From positions 14,317,501 through 14,381,500 of the forward strand of contig JAILWY010000010.1 in assembly GCA_022113835.1 (NCBI GenBank): DNA of 64,000 bases. The letters run 5' to 3'. The position numbers and the translations under genes are program-made. Positions within the stretch are counted from its first letter, which is position 1, and each line of letters begins with the position of its first letter. This document shows, piece after piece, positions 11,843-24,589 of the stretch. The stretch is from Atopsyche davidsoni (lineage: Eukaryota; Arthropoda; Insecta; Trichoptera; Hydrobiosidae). The notes below the pieces were generated by a model. It was not told the origin of the DNA. It worked only from the letters and a program-made list of their open reading frames with translations, and did no database searches.

Positions 11843-12721
11843 TGTACTCTCACAACTATTCTATATTCATCATGTAGTCACACATTTAACTTTTTTATAT
11901 ATTTTTAAAATTATCAATGCAATACTCATGCAGCGACACAACTTTCAACCGATTTGCAATTAGCCAACAGCGTCCTTTTATATTGGGTTTTAGTATAGTT
12001 AAGTCTAAGTAAATAACGCAAACAAGGATATTTTTGGCTGGTTACCATTGGTTTGTCAGTTTGTAGACGTTGATTTTATTGGTGATTATATAAAAATAGT
12101 CAAATTTTAACGAGACAACGATCACCGACTGAGATACTTGTCTATTTATCGTTCACAGGCAAAGAATATGATAGCTGTGTCAAATAAAAGTTATCTCAAT
12201 GTCGTAATCCACATCATAACAATACTTTGCTGCCTTCCGCGATACTCCACAGGTGGAAAAAGGTAAATCTTCAATTTTTTTTTCATTTGTCAGATCAAAT
12301 CTAATTTAGTATTAAAATATGACTTCTTAGATCATCATTAGTAAATGTAGGCCGAATTAAATGGAAAAATATTTATAACCTGGTGGTTTCATTACAGTAC
12401 AATATTTTTTTAAATATTTTTTTTTATATAAATGTGTTTACGTACGCTTATCAATGTATAATAATATTATTCAATTGCTAATTTTTGTTAAAAAAAAATT
12501 GTTTTGTATTAAAAATGTTAATAACAAAATTTGACCACTTTGTCACGCAAAACAATATACTATCACATAAAACAATCCGGTTTATTTATGTACCGAGGTA
12601 CTTGCTGCCCCAATGTCCCAAATAGTTCTCACGGCTTGTGTTTGTAGTGCCAAATTATGTTAGCTGAACTATATAATGTCTGCTGTCTGTCAAGAACACG
12701 TACAGTCAAGTAAATACACTG

Positions 12722-12796
12722 TAATGTCACCCCATTAGACGAGTCGGGAGTGCGCCTCTCTAAATGGCTGCAATCCTTGGGGCTCGATCCCAACAC
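12722..12796 (+). repeat. tRNA-like (Pol III) sequence, probable SINE head or tRNA relic
   Basis: A-box-like TAGACGAGTCG (12736-12746, 10 of 11 to TRGYNNARNNG) and B-box-like GGCTCGATCCC (12781-12791), about 35 bases apart as in tRNA. The T-arm is intact: TTGGG pairs with CCCAA around the loop GCTCGAT. The acceptor and anticodon arms do not fold convincingly, so a functional tRNA is unlikely. Confidence 0.4.
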
Positions 12797-12799
12797 AAA

Positions 12800-15600
12800 G
12801 TCATAAATAATATACCAAATTAATAATGGTCATACCCTCGGACGATGCAATAAATACTGACGTATACAAGTTTAATGTTTAGTTGATCCCGACGGTTTCC
12901 AACAAGAACAAAAAAAAAACAATACACATTTTAATTTGAGTGGTAACATTATAAACCCGTACTAGGCCAGACTTATAAAGTGTCAACAAGAAAAATAATA
13001 AAAGGCGCGGATTTTTTTATAATTAATATTTAATTTTTATTGGCCTCTATGCATTTTGTACATCTTTTCAATATTATAGTTTTATTTAATAAAACATATA
13101 ATCTGTTTTGAGACTTTCTATATGAAGGCCGTATAACCAATATAGCCACATTTGATATTAATTAACGAACTAAATCAATTCAATTAAAACATATACATTA
13201 TTTAAATAACATTTGTGGGTCCTAATCTCAAAGACATAATTAGTCGTATAAAAATATTTCAATGGGTGTGTTCCACATTGATATATTTTATTATTATCAT
13301 ATTTACTTACAGAAAAAAAATAGTTTTTAAACTTGTTTTAATTAATGGTCAAATATATTTTGTTATCAAATCAAATTTAAATATTAATAAATGTGACCTA
13401 TTGCTAGTTTATTATAAGATAATATATTATTTCTTAATTATAGAAGATCTTCTGTTGCGTGTATTTTTTATCATATCTTTTAAGCAATTGCTACCGAATC
13501 AAGAATATTGTGTCGAGGGGTCCTAAATAAAGTTTTTTGTTTCGATTTATATAATAATGGGCTATATTATAATCTGCTACAGGATAAAATTACATAAATA
13601 CAAGATTAAGGCTCTTACAAACGATTTGGTAGCTCCTCGTATCTTCTACATTATTGCTTTCAAATGACAAACATTTCATTTAGCGTCAGGATGTAACAGA
13701 AGTATACAGGCGTCTCGCTCAACTATATTTAATTATTTCATAAGTACGTATAGTCTCATAATACTGACTCTTAACATATGGTCCGCACCCAACTCGAAGT
13801 CCGCGTGCGCCTCAAAAAAATCGTAACTCATAGAGCCTAACCTCTGACCCAATTCGCATAATATTTATTGGTAGATGCGCCTCGCGCCGAAATGTCACAT
13901 TTCTTTTTTTATTTATAGCATAAAAAAGAAATATATCTGAATTTTATGGTAATCTTTTAAAAATATTTTCGGATGATTCAGTGCTTATAAACATACTGTT
14001 TTTCTTTCAGAAATTCACTAATTAATTAAGTTTTAAATTTTAAAAAATAACATCAGCATGGCATTTCGATTATTATATGATAAATAAAATATTTATTTTA
14101 TCAATACGAGTTGATTCTTAACATCTTGATATTTATTTATTTCAAAAATTAATAAACAATTACAAGATAAAAAATTGTATGTTTTAAGTAAAAAGCGTCC
14201 TATTTTATTAATATCGAAAGTAACTACTTAAATAAAATTATTAATTATGTCAGTTTTAAGAACAATGTTATTATGCGCTAGCGTCAGTGAAAAGTTAAAA
14301 ACATACAAAAAATATTTAGGTTTCAGTTTCGAACTACTGCCGTACAGATTATACGAATATAAAATGAAGGCTCAGAACAACGAATAACCTCAAAACAAAT
14401 ATGAATATTACCTTACATAATTAAAACGTATACGCCTGCGTCTACTCGTACACCCATTATGAATTTGTATTTCGTATAGCTTGAAATTGATACAAGGAGC
14501 GACACTCATTACGAAGGAAAGATCAAAATACTTTCATCAAAGTAACGACGTGTACAATTAAAGCATTTAATTATTAATTTATTATTCAATAAAGTCAAAA
14601 TTCACATCTCATTTTTTTGACAAATGCCAAAGTCGACATATAAGTGTATATAATGTGAAAAATTTGTTGACAATTACAAGTTTGATGCGCATTCCTAAAT
14701 GTTACGTAACAGGTTTATGTGGTAAGGTATTCCATTTTTTTAAACTTACCTCTTTACTATTTATAATAAAGTATATGTGTGTGGTTGAAAAAAAATATAT
14801 AACGATAAATAAATAATAATAAATAAATAAAAATTCATTCATTTTTAAAAGTGAAATCATATATTTAATCCAGAATATAAAAATAGTATGCCTTCGTTGG
14901 AGTCCCTTAATACTTATATTCAGTTAAAAGTAAATTCCACAGCTTATAATAATACATCACAAATATTTATAAGATACACTAAAATATTATTATTATTATG
15001 ATTTTAGAGTTTAAAATAATGAAATTTTGTGTATTTAACTGCCTCTAAGGCATCTGTGAAGCGACGGAGGGGAAAAGTAAAGTTTATATTTTTTACTAAC
15101 GCAATGATGCAACGTTGCAATTTCAGTAAATAAAAAATTTACACTCTAAAATAGTATTTTCATACATCTGCTATAAATACTATAATATAATTAAATCTTC
15201 AATATCTACGCGTATTTCAGAAGTAACATAGATGTCTTGATTAAAGTCCCGTGTTAATATGACTGCAGTTCTCTTAGAGTAAGAATGCTTTAATTTAACT
15301 TCCCGGCTGTTGCCAATTGAAACTCAGAGAACAAAAGTGACGTGGACTTTCTTGAATAGCTGACAGCTGCTTTATTAAAATGCTGAATAATTCCACTATC
15401 ATTAATCAAAAAGTTCATTAAATAAAAAACTCGCTTGTGATATTTTAAAATTAAATTACTTAAAAAAAAACAAAATACCTTTCTTTTAATCACATTTAAT
15501 TGTACGTATTTACGTCAAATGATGTTGATATTTTTTTACTTCTCGATGAAAAATTAAAAATGGACTTAAATATATTGTCATTATTTAAACAAATTAAAGT
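12800..15600. other. AT-rich non-coding stretch
   Basis: No gene seen. It contains TAAA/TAA low-complexity DNA at about 14805-14850 and a small GC patch at 13785-13890. A strong minus-strand donor sequence AGAG|GTAAGT near 14744-14749 adjoins only AT-rich sequence. Confidence 0.4.
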
Positions 15601-15634
15601 TTAAATAGCTAATAATATAAAAGTACAAAAAATC

Positions 15635-15710
15635 TTATTCTCTGTAGTGAGCACTTTCGCTTCTAAAAAGCTTCGACACAATTGCGTCGCATGTCTTCTG
15701 GGTAGGACTT
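15635..15710 (-). CDS. Candidate 3' terminal exon
   Basis: On the minus strand a textbook acceptor (pyrimidine-rich GTTTTCCCTTACAG) ends at 15711 and the putative exon starts at 15710. All three frames are open for some distance. One (starting K-S-Y-P-E-D) stops at 15663. A second (S-P-T-Q-K-T-C-D) stops at 15635. A third runs further. A strong donor 346 bases upstream (16056) would join in phase 0 to the frame that stops at 15663, giving a peptide of only 36 residues. A spliced non-coding RNA is therefore as likely as a coding gene. Confidence 0.25.
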
Positions 15711-16056
15711 CTGTAAGGGAAAACATTCACTATAAGAAACAATATATAATATTCTTGTTACTTAGACTATCAAATTATTAAAAATATTATTTATTAAAAT
15801 AAATAAGGTGTGCTAATAGGTTTCAATAAGATAAACGTAATAGATATTTTTAATGGAAAATTGAAAATTACCTTACGTGCGGTCTTACATTAAAAATTAA
15901 TTATGACTTACATAAACGAAGATGTAACTTTTTAGAATTATATTTTTTACATGCGAGAAATTTCTTACCGGATGAAAAGAATAAAATTATATTTCTGTGA
16001 TGACTTTTGAACATTCAAACCAATATAATTATGATTTTGTAAAATGTCTTACTTAC

Positions 16057-16119
16057 CTTGCTTTTTTTATTGCATAAAGGAATTTTTTGCGTGTATATTA
16101 TTTTAAAAGTATCTTTCAT
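16057..16119 (-). CDS. Candidate first coding exon, 21 codons
   Basis: On the minus strand an ATG (reverse complement of 16117-16119) opens a 21-codon frame ending exactly at a consensus donor AAG|GTAAGTAAG (GT at 16056-16055). The peptide is lysine-rich, starting MKDTFKIIYTQK. It pairs in phase 0 with the acceptor at 15711. The product would be very short and is not recognised. The value of the call is the splice-site pair rather than the peptide. Confidence 0.22.
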
Positions 16120-16194
16120 AATAAATTTGATTATTTGTAAATAGGTTGATTAATAATATGATAAATAGAGCTTTTGAGGTTTACGGATTTGACT

Positions 16195-16340
16195 TCACGA
16201 CATTAGACTGTCGTCGTGTGTTAATCAGGGCGCGCGGTCGTAACCGCTCGATTGATGGCTTTAAAACGAAGTTGGTTTAATTGCTGGGGCAACCCTGCCA
16301 CAAAATACCTTCGCAGGGTCGCCGCAGTACCGAATCCAAC
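16195..16340. other. GC islet
   Basis: CpG-rich patch including GGGCGCGCGGTCG and a B-box-like CGCTCGATTGA at about 16247. No convincing frame or fold. Confidence 0.3.
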
Positions 16341-16526
16341 AATTACTTACCCCCATATCTGGAGGGCTTATTCGTCAATTCTGAGTTCAAATAGGGTTTA
16401 GTCTTGATAATTGAGACACGTCGGGACTGCAACACTTTACTTCAATTAGATACTCGACTGAAATACTGCGACTTAACGTTTTGTCTTGGAAGTGGGTTTC
16501 TTAAATAATTTTTATGTATTTTGAAA

Positions 16527-16528
<2 letters not shown>

Positions 16529-16581
<53 letters not shown>
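16529..16581. repeat. (TA)n microsatellite, about 26 units
   Basis: Uninterrupted AT alternation read directly. It ends in TTAAACAAACAC. Confidence 0.95.
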
Positions 16582-16584
<3 letters not shown>

Positions 16585-16599
16585 CAAACACTGCATAAA

Positions 16600-18780
16600 A
16601 TAATAAATAAACATAATTATTTTTTATAAATATTGAGTTTAACAATGTTAAAATTATCCTACACGTATATTCAGCGGCTACATTAACATGATTGTAATCA
16701 AACGTCTATAAAAGTTACAGATATAAATAATTAAGTGAATATTTCAATTAAAAAAAATATTTTTCTGCTTTTTGCCTTTTGCCTTTATTTTCCTTTTTTT
16801 CAATCTCTGTAAAAATATCTGGAATAAACAGTAATTAAACAGCTTTTTAATTGTAATTATTCAGCAAGGTGAATAATATTCAACAGACTGCCTTATCATT
16901 GTTTTAAAAATACAAATAACCTTCACATGTCTTGTTTAAAATGTATGCGTATTTAATTGAAATTGAACATCAATCCCTACATGTTTTTTTACACAATTTT
17001 CTTCGGGAAAATATTTTTTTTTTAAACACAACCCCAACGTATTATAATAATATAATATTTTGTACAAGATTTTTTTAAACAAAACATGGGTAAAAAAACA
17101 TTTTTACAAAAATAAACTTTATAAAATCTTAAATCAAGTTTATCAATGACAAGTTGTTGATATCTTCTATAATAATATCCATTGTGTGTGTGTGTGTGTA
17201 TGTTTCATTTTTTGGTTCTCTATAGAATATCTTAAAAGATACAACGCTGATTTTTTTCACGTAAGTTCAATAAGTTTTTCCGCAGTTACGTGTCGAATTT
17301 CAAGACGATAGGATAATATTTTCATTCATAAACTAATTAAATAAAACTATCAAATATGCTTTATGTACGAATTATATGATTCTGTTGTTCACAGCGAGAA
17401 TTTCAAATTTAGAATTTTTACAAAAAAACCAAATATGATGCTTCTAAGAAATTTCCAGTTTATGTCAGCTTGACACAAGTACCAATTTTATTTTTTAGTT
17501 GCCTTAGAAATTATTAATCACATCATTAATAACTTAAAATGCCTCCTAAAAAAATAACACCGTCTAAACACAGCAAACGTAATTAAAAAAATAATAGCAC
17601 CATTGAACGTGATAAAGACTGCATCTAATAAAGAACAGTGCAGTGAAAGTGATTCGTTGTTTGTGACACGAAATGTGATATTTCCTAGAATGGCTTTGCT
17701 TTCGAAATTAATATCCGATTATCAAAATATATGTGTACAAAATAAAATTAAATATTCATCTTTTTGTCAGCCAAACATATGTTCAAGCACTATTGCATCG
17801 TTCATCGAATACGTCATTTTATGACGGACTACATTTCTAGTTATAAATAATATCTAAGTCACATTCTCATATTTATTTATAAAACGAAAATGATATTATT
17901 AGTTTATTTTAAAGATTTCGTCTCAGAAACTGCTCCAGTGTTATAAGTAAATGGATTCTCAGAAAACAGAGAAATCAGAAGATGTGACTACGGATGCCGA
18001 TGCTCACTCGGCTGTGAACTAACTGCTGCCCGTCACAAGTCGGTTCAAAGAACTGTCAAGGGAGCGGACTCGGATGTACAAAATGTATCTTCAAATACCT
18101 CTTTTCGTGCTATTTCAATAGCTTTTATAGTAAATAAATATTTTTTCTTACATCAGTGCAGACAAAAAAAAAAAACCACTTAAAATCATTCTCTTCATTT
18201 GATGCGATCTTGGAGTCTGTTTATTTTTTTGGTACAACGCAATCTTGAAAGCTCGGTTAAATCATACAACGCATATTATTATGTGTGAGGACTAATCCCA
18301 AAGATCACTAGATGTGGTTCTCAGTGGAATCACAAAAAATTGAATACACTAATTTAAAGTGAGCTATAATTAAAAAATGTGAAAATGATGTTTAGAAAAA
18401 GAAATAATTTCCAAAGTAACTTAAATTCCTAAAATTCATTTTCATATTTCCAAATATATATATTTATTAATCCCTTTCTAAAATATAAGCTATACCAATA
18501 TAATTTAACATTTTTAAATTGTTAAGAGCTGTCTCAATCTAATACCAAGAATAATTCAATGGGTTTTATATTTCCCCGTGAGGATAATCACGACCGTTGT
18601 TGCTATGAAAAACACTTGATAAATACTGTTATAAATTTGGAGGGCACCTTGTTGATTTAGAAATTAAAATCAAATTACTCTTAGAAGTCGTTTCTGAAAA
18701 TCATCCATTCTAATTTTGGTAATCCTTACTCCAAAGAAGCTTGATTAATTAGATAAATTGTCAATGTCAAAGATCTTCTT
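16600..18780. other. AT-rich non-coding stretch
   Basis: No supportable gene. It holds a pyrimidine tract (16763-16800) with two TTTTGCC units and a short (TG)n run at 17183-17199. A 73-codon frame at 17603-17824 lacks an ATG start and splice signals. Confidence 0.4.
17183..17199. repeat. (TG)n microsatellite
   Basis: Eight TG units read directly. Confidence 0.9.
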
Positions 18781-18796
18781 AATCTTACGAAATTAC

Positions 18797-18984
18797 CTGT
18801 CATTCGAGTGTAAAACTCGAGTGCTGAAAAGCCAAAATGTCGAACAAATTAAGCCTACCATCGACGAGGAGAAGGCTGCGAGCGACTCCGTTACGTGCGG
18901 CAAATAGCCTTTTTCTAATATGCCGAAGTCCCGCGGGAGGCTGGGGGGGTATTGCAGACATCTCACAACACTTGGCCATCGCAT
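18797..18984 (-). CDS. Candidate exon with ATG and splice donor, unknown protein
   Basis: On the minus strand an ATG at 18984 opens a 62-codon frame that runs to a donor-like GACAG|GTAATT (GT at 18796-18795). If it is not spliced there, it reads on for one more codon to TAA. The peptide has a Pro-rich start and a hydrophobic segment around residues 38-52 that could be a membrane span. It lies in a GC islet (about 18860-18975). No homologue is recognised. Confidence 0.17.
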
Positions 18985-19224
18985 GCTACTGATTATTTTA
19001 CTTTTTAAAAAAATATTTTTGTCAAAGGCTTCACTACAATATGTTCGTTCATAATTTTATATTTAAAAATTTCAATAGCATGTAAACCGACACTAGGAAT
19101 ATTTAATTATTTTAATATATAGTCTGGATTTTTTATATGACAAAATGATTAAAGAAAGCATTTTTAAACTCAAGTTTTCACTATCTGCTCTTTACACTTT
19201 TGTTATGTATAAAGAAGTATCCAG

Positions 19225-19335
19225 AATTAAAAGCGTCCCCAGCGCGCCCCTATCCCGCGAGTAATTTGTCGCCCCCTGACGCCTCACCCCGGCCCTAGGC
19301 TCCCGACCCCTAACACAACCTCACCCCCTTCCTCA
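19225..19335. other. C-rich islet with minus-strand G-quadruplex motif
   Basis: Strong strand asymmetry: many C runs on the plus strand. At 19287-19310 the minus strand reads GGGG-2-GGG-6-GGG-2-GGGG, which satisfies the classical quadruplex pattern. No frame of interest. Confidence 0.5.
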
Positions 19336-19339
19336 CTCT

Positions 19340-22300
19340 ACAGTGTGTTCTACAAACAACTAAAAGAGCCTATGAACAATCTAATCCCTTCTCAATACTA
19401 AATTTAATGTATTTTATAATTGCTTAAATTGATTTTTTTTTATCTCTTAAATTAATTTAGTTGTAAAGGGTAGAAACAATAACATTACGAATAAAGCATT
19501 TAAAGGTTTTAGGAATTTAAATAACTATTTTTTAAAGAAAATAACTATTTCTTCATATCTTGCAAATCTGATAAAGATAAAATTGCTTTTTATTTTATTT
19601 AAGCTGTTTATCGCATGTTTAAATCAACATTTTAAATTACTATGCTACTAATTTGAACTTTTTTGGGTGTGTATTTACAAAACACATGAAACTACGACCA
19701 AATTCTTGGTTGGTTTTTTTCGGACTTCCTGTGTCACTACAGTTTTTTAGTTGTAAATTTATAAGCCGTTCATAATTATTTAGTTCATAAGCATAAATGT
19801 ACAGAAGGACTTTAAGGTTTTGCTTATTCAGCTGTTGAAACAAAATATGTTTGACTTTAACATCTATTATGACATATATGAATTAATGTCTTGGCATATG
19901 TGTGAATATATATTAAAGCGAATTTTTTTATATTTTCCTAGACTACGTATAAAAAGAGCTGATACAATCAGCTTAAAATTATTTATAATATAAATGTCTA
20001 ATTAACCAAATTCCAAACTTTATAAGTAAGACAAAGACATTCAGACAAATTGAAGAATCTTGTAGGTAAATGAGTATGTTTTCTTTCAAAAGCTTTTATG
20101 GCCATGCGGTGGATGAATGAATGATTATGTAGACTAGTAGTGTTCTGAATACAGTAGTTAAAATAAATTGGAGACTATCTATTCAAATAAAATTAGTCTC
20201 AGAGATAATGACTTGCGAACACGACGCGTATATATTTTTGGTAAGTAACAGGATATGATATGAAAGCATTTCGAAGAAAAATCATATAAAAACCGTGAGA
20301 GACTTCATTACAATTCGTCGTGCCACTTGTCTTTGAGTGACTATGAGTAGACAAATTATACTAACTGAATAATACTTTTGCCAAGTTTTAGTTACAAAAA
20401 GCACTCTATATATTCTGTACTACACGCGTTTCTAGGATTATCATGATCCTTTAATGCGAATCACTGATACAAGATGCCTCTCTATTTCGTGTTTGATTGC
20501 AAGCGCTTCGTATTAAATTTAGTACACGGTTGTAAATAATATTACCACTAACCTCCAAGGCGCGCCTCTCCACAATAAAACGGGTGGCACATGCGAACAT
20601 ACAGTGTGTGTTATTGTTGCCTGCTTTAAATTAGGGCCCGAGTCCGACTGGGGCGCACACAAATCAGTATACTTTTAAGCACGTCATATTCACGATATTC
20701 TAAAAAAATATTTGCTATCGTCATTCTACATAGAAACGAAGCGGTTTTTTCTAAAATCTTTATTGTTATGATGAAGATCGTTAGAGAAAGTTTCAAAAAA
20801 TATAAATATTTAAATCATGTATGTAAAAAGGAACAAATGAATGCTGCTTTATATTCGCTATTTGGAATAAACACAATTAATTGGTACATGTATTTAAAAC
20901 CAATAACCTCAATATGTAAATCGACATCTCATTATCTATCAAAGTTGAATCCTGTTTACAATTCGAGTCACGCATTATTATCATAACATTTTATTTATAT
21001 AACTCACCTCTGGGTTAAATCAGAACCTTGCTAGAATCATATCATGTTACATTAAGATGTCGTATTGGTTTAATGATGTAGATTAAATCCAAATAATAGA
21101 ACCTAATAACACTAAAGCAGTTTTTATAGTCCTTTGAGTGTATTCCAATACGTTTCTTATACCATAGTGAGAATTCAATGGCAATACTTACGTGAGAAGC
21201 GTGAAGCCTAGTTTAGGCTTGACAGATTTATGGAAACAGTTCTCACTAACTTTTATTGCATAATTTAATAAGCTTACAAGACTTTTACAAAAACAATGTG
21301 TAAACGAATAAAAAATGGTCAGCGTAGAATTTTTAATAATTTCGGAATAAATATTCACTGGACAAAAAATAAACTTAATGTAGATTGTTACAATAATAAA
21401 AAAATATATCACTATATCAATGGATTAAGCACGAAAGCTAAAGGGAAAAATATTTTTTTAAATCTTGAAGAATCTTAAAATATAGATATTTCTTGATCAT
21501 AAAATGCTTAATTTTTTTTTCTTTCGTATAGTTCATTTTAATTTTTTTTTAAACATTATTAAAGTACCAATATTTACATTCTCATAGAATCAAAGGTATT
21601 AACTAGATTGTTTATAAACCTTTAAGAATTTTATTAATTACAGGGATAATATGTTTTAGCCAGTTTCAGCCGAGACCTGTTCGGTGCAGATCGTGCAGAG
21701 ATTTAAAAAATAAATTAAAGCGTCAATTGTTATGGGCTTATTTGTTATTCCAGCATTAATATTTCAAGTATTTTAAGGTATTCTTTTTATTCACAAGTAT
21801 TTAGTGATTCAACAAAACAAAGTATTATTTTCTAATAAAAACCATGAAATACAATGCAACTACCACATGTTTATTCAACAGAAGTATTTATATAAAATAC
21901 GAGTAAAAGTTGTGCTGAAATTTAGGTCTTCTTCTCAAAATAATCTTTCACCAAGTTCTGTCAAACTCAGTCTCACCCGTGGACTGGGCAAGATTGTATA
22001 TTTTTACATTTTTAGTGGTCGGGACACATATTTAGATGTATGAACATTTTTTGGTTATTTTTCAAGATTCGAAATGACCAGCACAGTGGAATTCTTTAGG
22101 TAGCCAACAGACGGAAAAGGGTAAAAAAGATTCAACAAATAAAGAAAAGAAATGTCAAGGAGGGGTCGCGGTACTGTGTATAAATCTTGGCTACGTAGAT
22201 AAGATCGTACGCTCAGATTAGACGCGAAATCGTAAAAAAAAAAAAACGACGAATACATATGAAACACCTTGTATATTTACTATTTCCACCATATAAATGT

Positions 22301-22420
22301 TCATTAAATCTTTTTGACAAATAATGACAATTATACGCTTGACTCTTTTGATTATAATACATACGCCCAATTATGGCACAACAATTTACATTTATATTTG
22401 AAATGATTATTATCAGTTTG
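19340..22420. other. AT-rich non-coding stretch
   Basis: No gene supported. A GC islet at about 20550-20665 contains GGCGCGCC and GGGCCCGAG motifs. Small ORFs (for example 20768-20986, ATG start, 72 codons) are AT-driven and unrecognised. Confidence 0.4.
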
Positions 22421-22431
22421 CTTACCAGCTT

Positions 22432-22451
22432 GGTTAGGTTAGGTTAGGTTA
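22432..22451 (+). repeat. (GGTTA)4, insect telomere-type repeat
   Basis: Four exact GGTTA units, equal to TTAGG in another register, the canonical telomeric unit of most insects. The tract is short and internal, so it is an interstitial copy rather than a telomere. Confidence 0.85.
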
Positions 22452-22532
22452 GAACAATAATACTTTAGTGCAAAATCTATGGTTTATTATGATAAAATAA
22501 TAGTTGTACATTCAAATATACACACATATATG

Positions 22533-22535
<3 letters not shown>

Positions 22536-22569
<34 letters not shown>
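22536..22569. repeat. (TA)n microsatellite
   Basis: About 16 TA units read directly, 85 bases after the GGTTA array. Confidence 0.95.
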
Positions 22570-22572
<3 letters not shown>

Positions 22573-24290
22573 CATTAATTTTAAATTTAATATATATGAC
22601 GATAAAATCTATAAAAATAATTGGTTGTCATGAAATGTCTTCCCACAGCAATAAAATTGATAATTTATACTTAAGATTTCATAACCATATCTGACCATTT
22701 TCAGATTGAAATATTATCGTCGATCTTGTATGGATATTTAAAAGACCGTTATTTCTATGAATAATCAATTTCAAAGCAATTTATTCGAAGTGAATGTGAG
22801 CATTATTATATAGGCTTTAAGCTGAGATTAAACACCGTGTGTGAAACAAAATAATTTACATCTATTGTTAACTGATTTTAAGCAAATAAATTTTAAAATT
22901 GTATCCTTTTGTTTTATAATTGTTTTTCAAAAAAAAAATTTTGTCCTTACTGTAAAATTACACAAATAAATGTTTTTATTAAAATTAGCAAAATACATTT
23001 AAACTAAATGAATGTATTTATTAGGGTATTCATTCTATAAATATAAATGTGTTTTGTTATTTCTGATGTTTATCTACTGGGAGATATGATTTCAGACGAA
23101 AAAAATATGTTAAATTTAAAAACATCTGTAATTTTGCGAATCAATTTATAGCACAAAAATCGTATGTGCCCCGAAATTTCAAGTACATTATTTATCGTGA
23201 TAATATTTATGCATTTTTCTCCTTATGTATAAATTTATTTAGATATTTAACTTTAAAAATAAATAAAATACTCATATGAACTTTAGCTAAATTTTTTACT
23301 TTCGTTTTTTTATATTTTTTTACTTTCGTTGTATCGAATTTTGTCTGCTAAATTAAATGATATGACATTGAATTGACTTATCAATCATATTTCTTATTGA
23401 TAATTTTACAACCGACAAAGGCGTCTTCTGTGTTGTTATCACGAAGGTTTGTTAGGTTTGAAATGGTGTTATCTCGCTACATCCACCGCCCTACCTGCGG
23501 TAAGAACAGGCTGGAAACATCAATATGGCCGCACCTTCTATAAATATATGTATAGTGGAATTGAAATTTGTTAGTCATAAAAGTTTGATTTCTTATCATT
23601 TTATTTCGTTGCTTTTTTAACGGTTTTCGACTGTTTGCACAAATGAAGTAAACATTTTAGATAAGAACTCGATTATACATACATATGGACATGATTTTTT
23701 AACTTTCACAAACGTTTTACGATTTGATTTAAAAACCTATTTTACAATCTTAGTAATATTTCATATTTCTTAGTAATAATTCATTAATAAGTTGTTATTT
23801 GATAGCTTTATTATAATTAAATAACGTAACATATTTAATCTATAAAAATAATGATATTTTTACTAACTGCGTAGATATACAGCTGTGACTGAAAACATTA
23901 TAGCGTTTCGTTGCAGGTGTAAAAAACCATTCTTATAAAATGATTTGTACATTAAATATATATAAAGAATTTTTTTTAAAAAGAAGATTCCAAAACAAAT
24001 GTGTGACAAGTTTCAGTATTTTCTTTGTTGCTATTTTTTATCAATATTTTAAGTTTTTGAGTTAGATCATCCTACCTATTCTAGATTCAGTACATATGTG
24101 TGTCCTTGAGGAAGTTATCTGTGGTGTACGTCTGCTGCAGAGAAACTATTGCTTAGCGCAGTTTCAACTGAAAAAATATTTCGCGCAAAAATAGAAAAGG
24201 TCTAATGGGGTTATTTTTTACAGCGCCAAACCGACAATAATAAAAACAAAAGGCATATTATATTCTCTAATATTTTTCTATAATATTTTC
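22570..24290. other. AT-rich non-coding stretch
   Basis: Nothing beyond low-complexity AT-rich DNA is seen. Confidence 0.4.
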
Positions 24291-24294
24291 TCTC

Positions 24295-24580
24295 GGGCCA
24301 GGGTCGGAGTGTAAACCCTCAATTATAATAGCCCGCAGTCCAGGGCCGGCCGCCGTAACTTAGACAAAGAATTGCTCGAGCGAAGGGGTAGGGAGGTAAG
24401 AGGAGAAAGGGGGCATCAAGTTGTTTACGTCCAAACTTTACCCCGGAGAGCAGAAAACTTGGTAGATTCATACACTTCCCTGCGTTAACGTGCTCCCTTG
24501 TATGAGATACACACTTGTGAAATATTACGCGCGGACGTCATCCCCGCGTTGCTTAATGAAGCACCCCTGTACTAAATATG
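24295..24580. other. GC islet
   Basis: A long GC patch with GGGCCGGCCGCC near 24341, a purine-rich stretch (GGGGTAGGGAGG, then AGAGGAGAAAGGGGG) and a half-CRE GGACGTCAT near 24534. There is no long frame, so it is more likely regulatory than coding. Confidence 0.35.
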
Positions 24581-24589
24581 GTGGATTCA

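Noticed and set aside
13215..13526. 103-codon plus-strand open frame
   Set aside because: It begins with GTG, not ATG, lies in very AT-rich DNA and encodes mainly Ile, Phe, Leu, Tyr and Lys.
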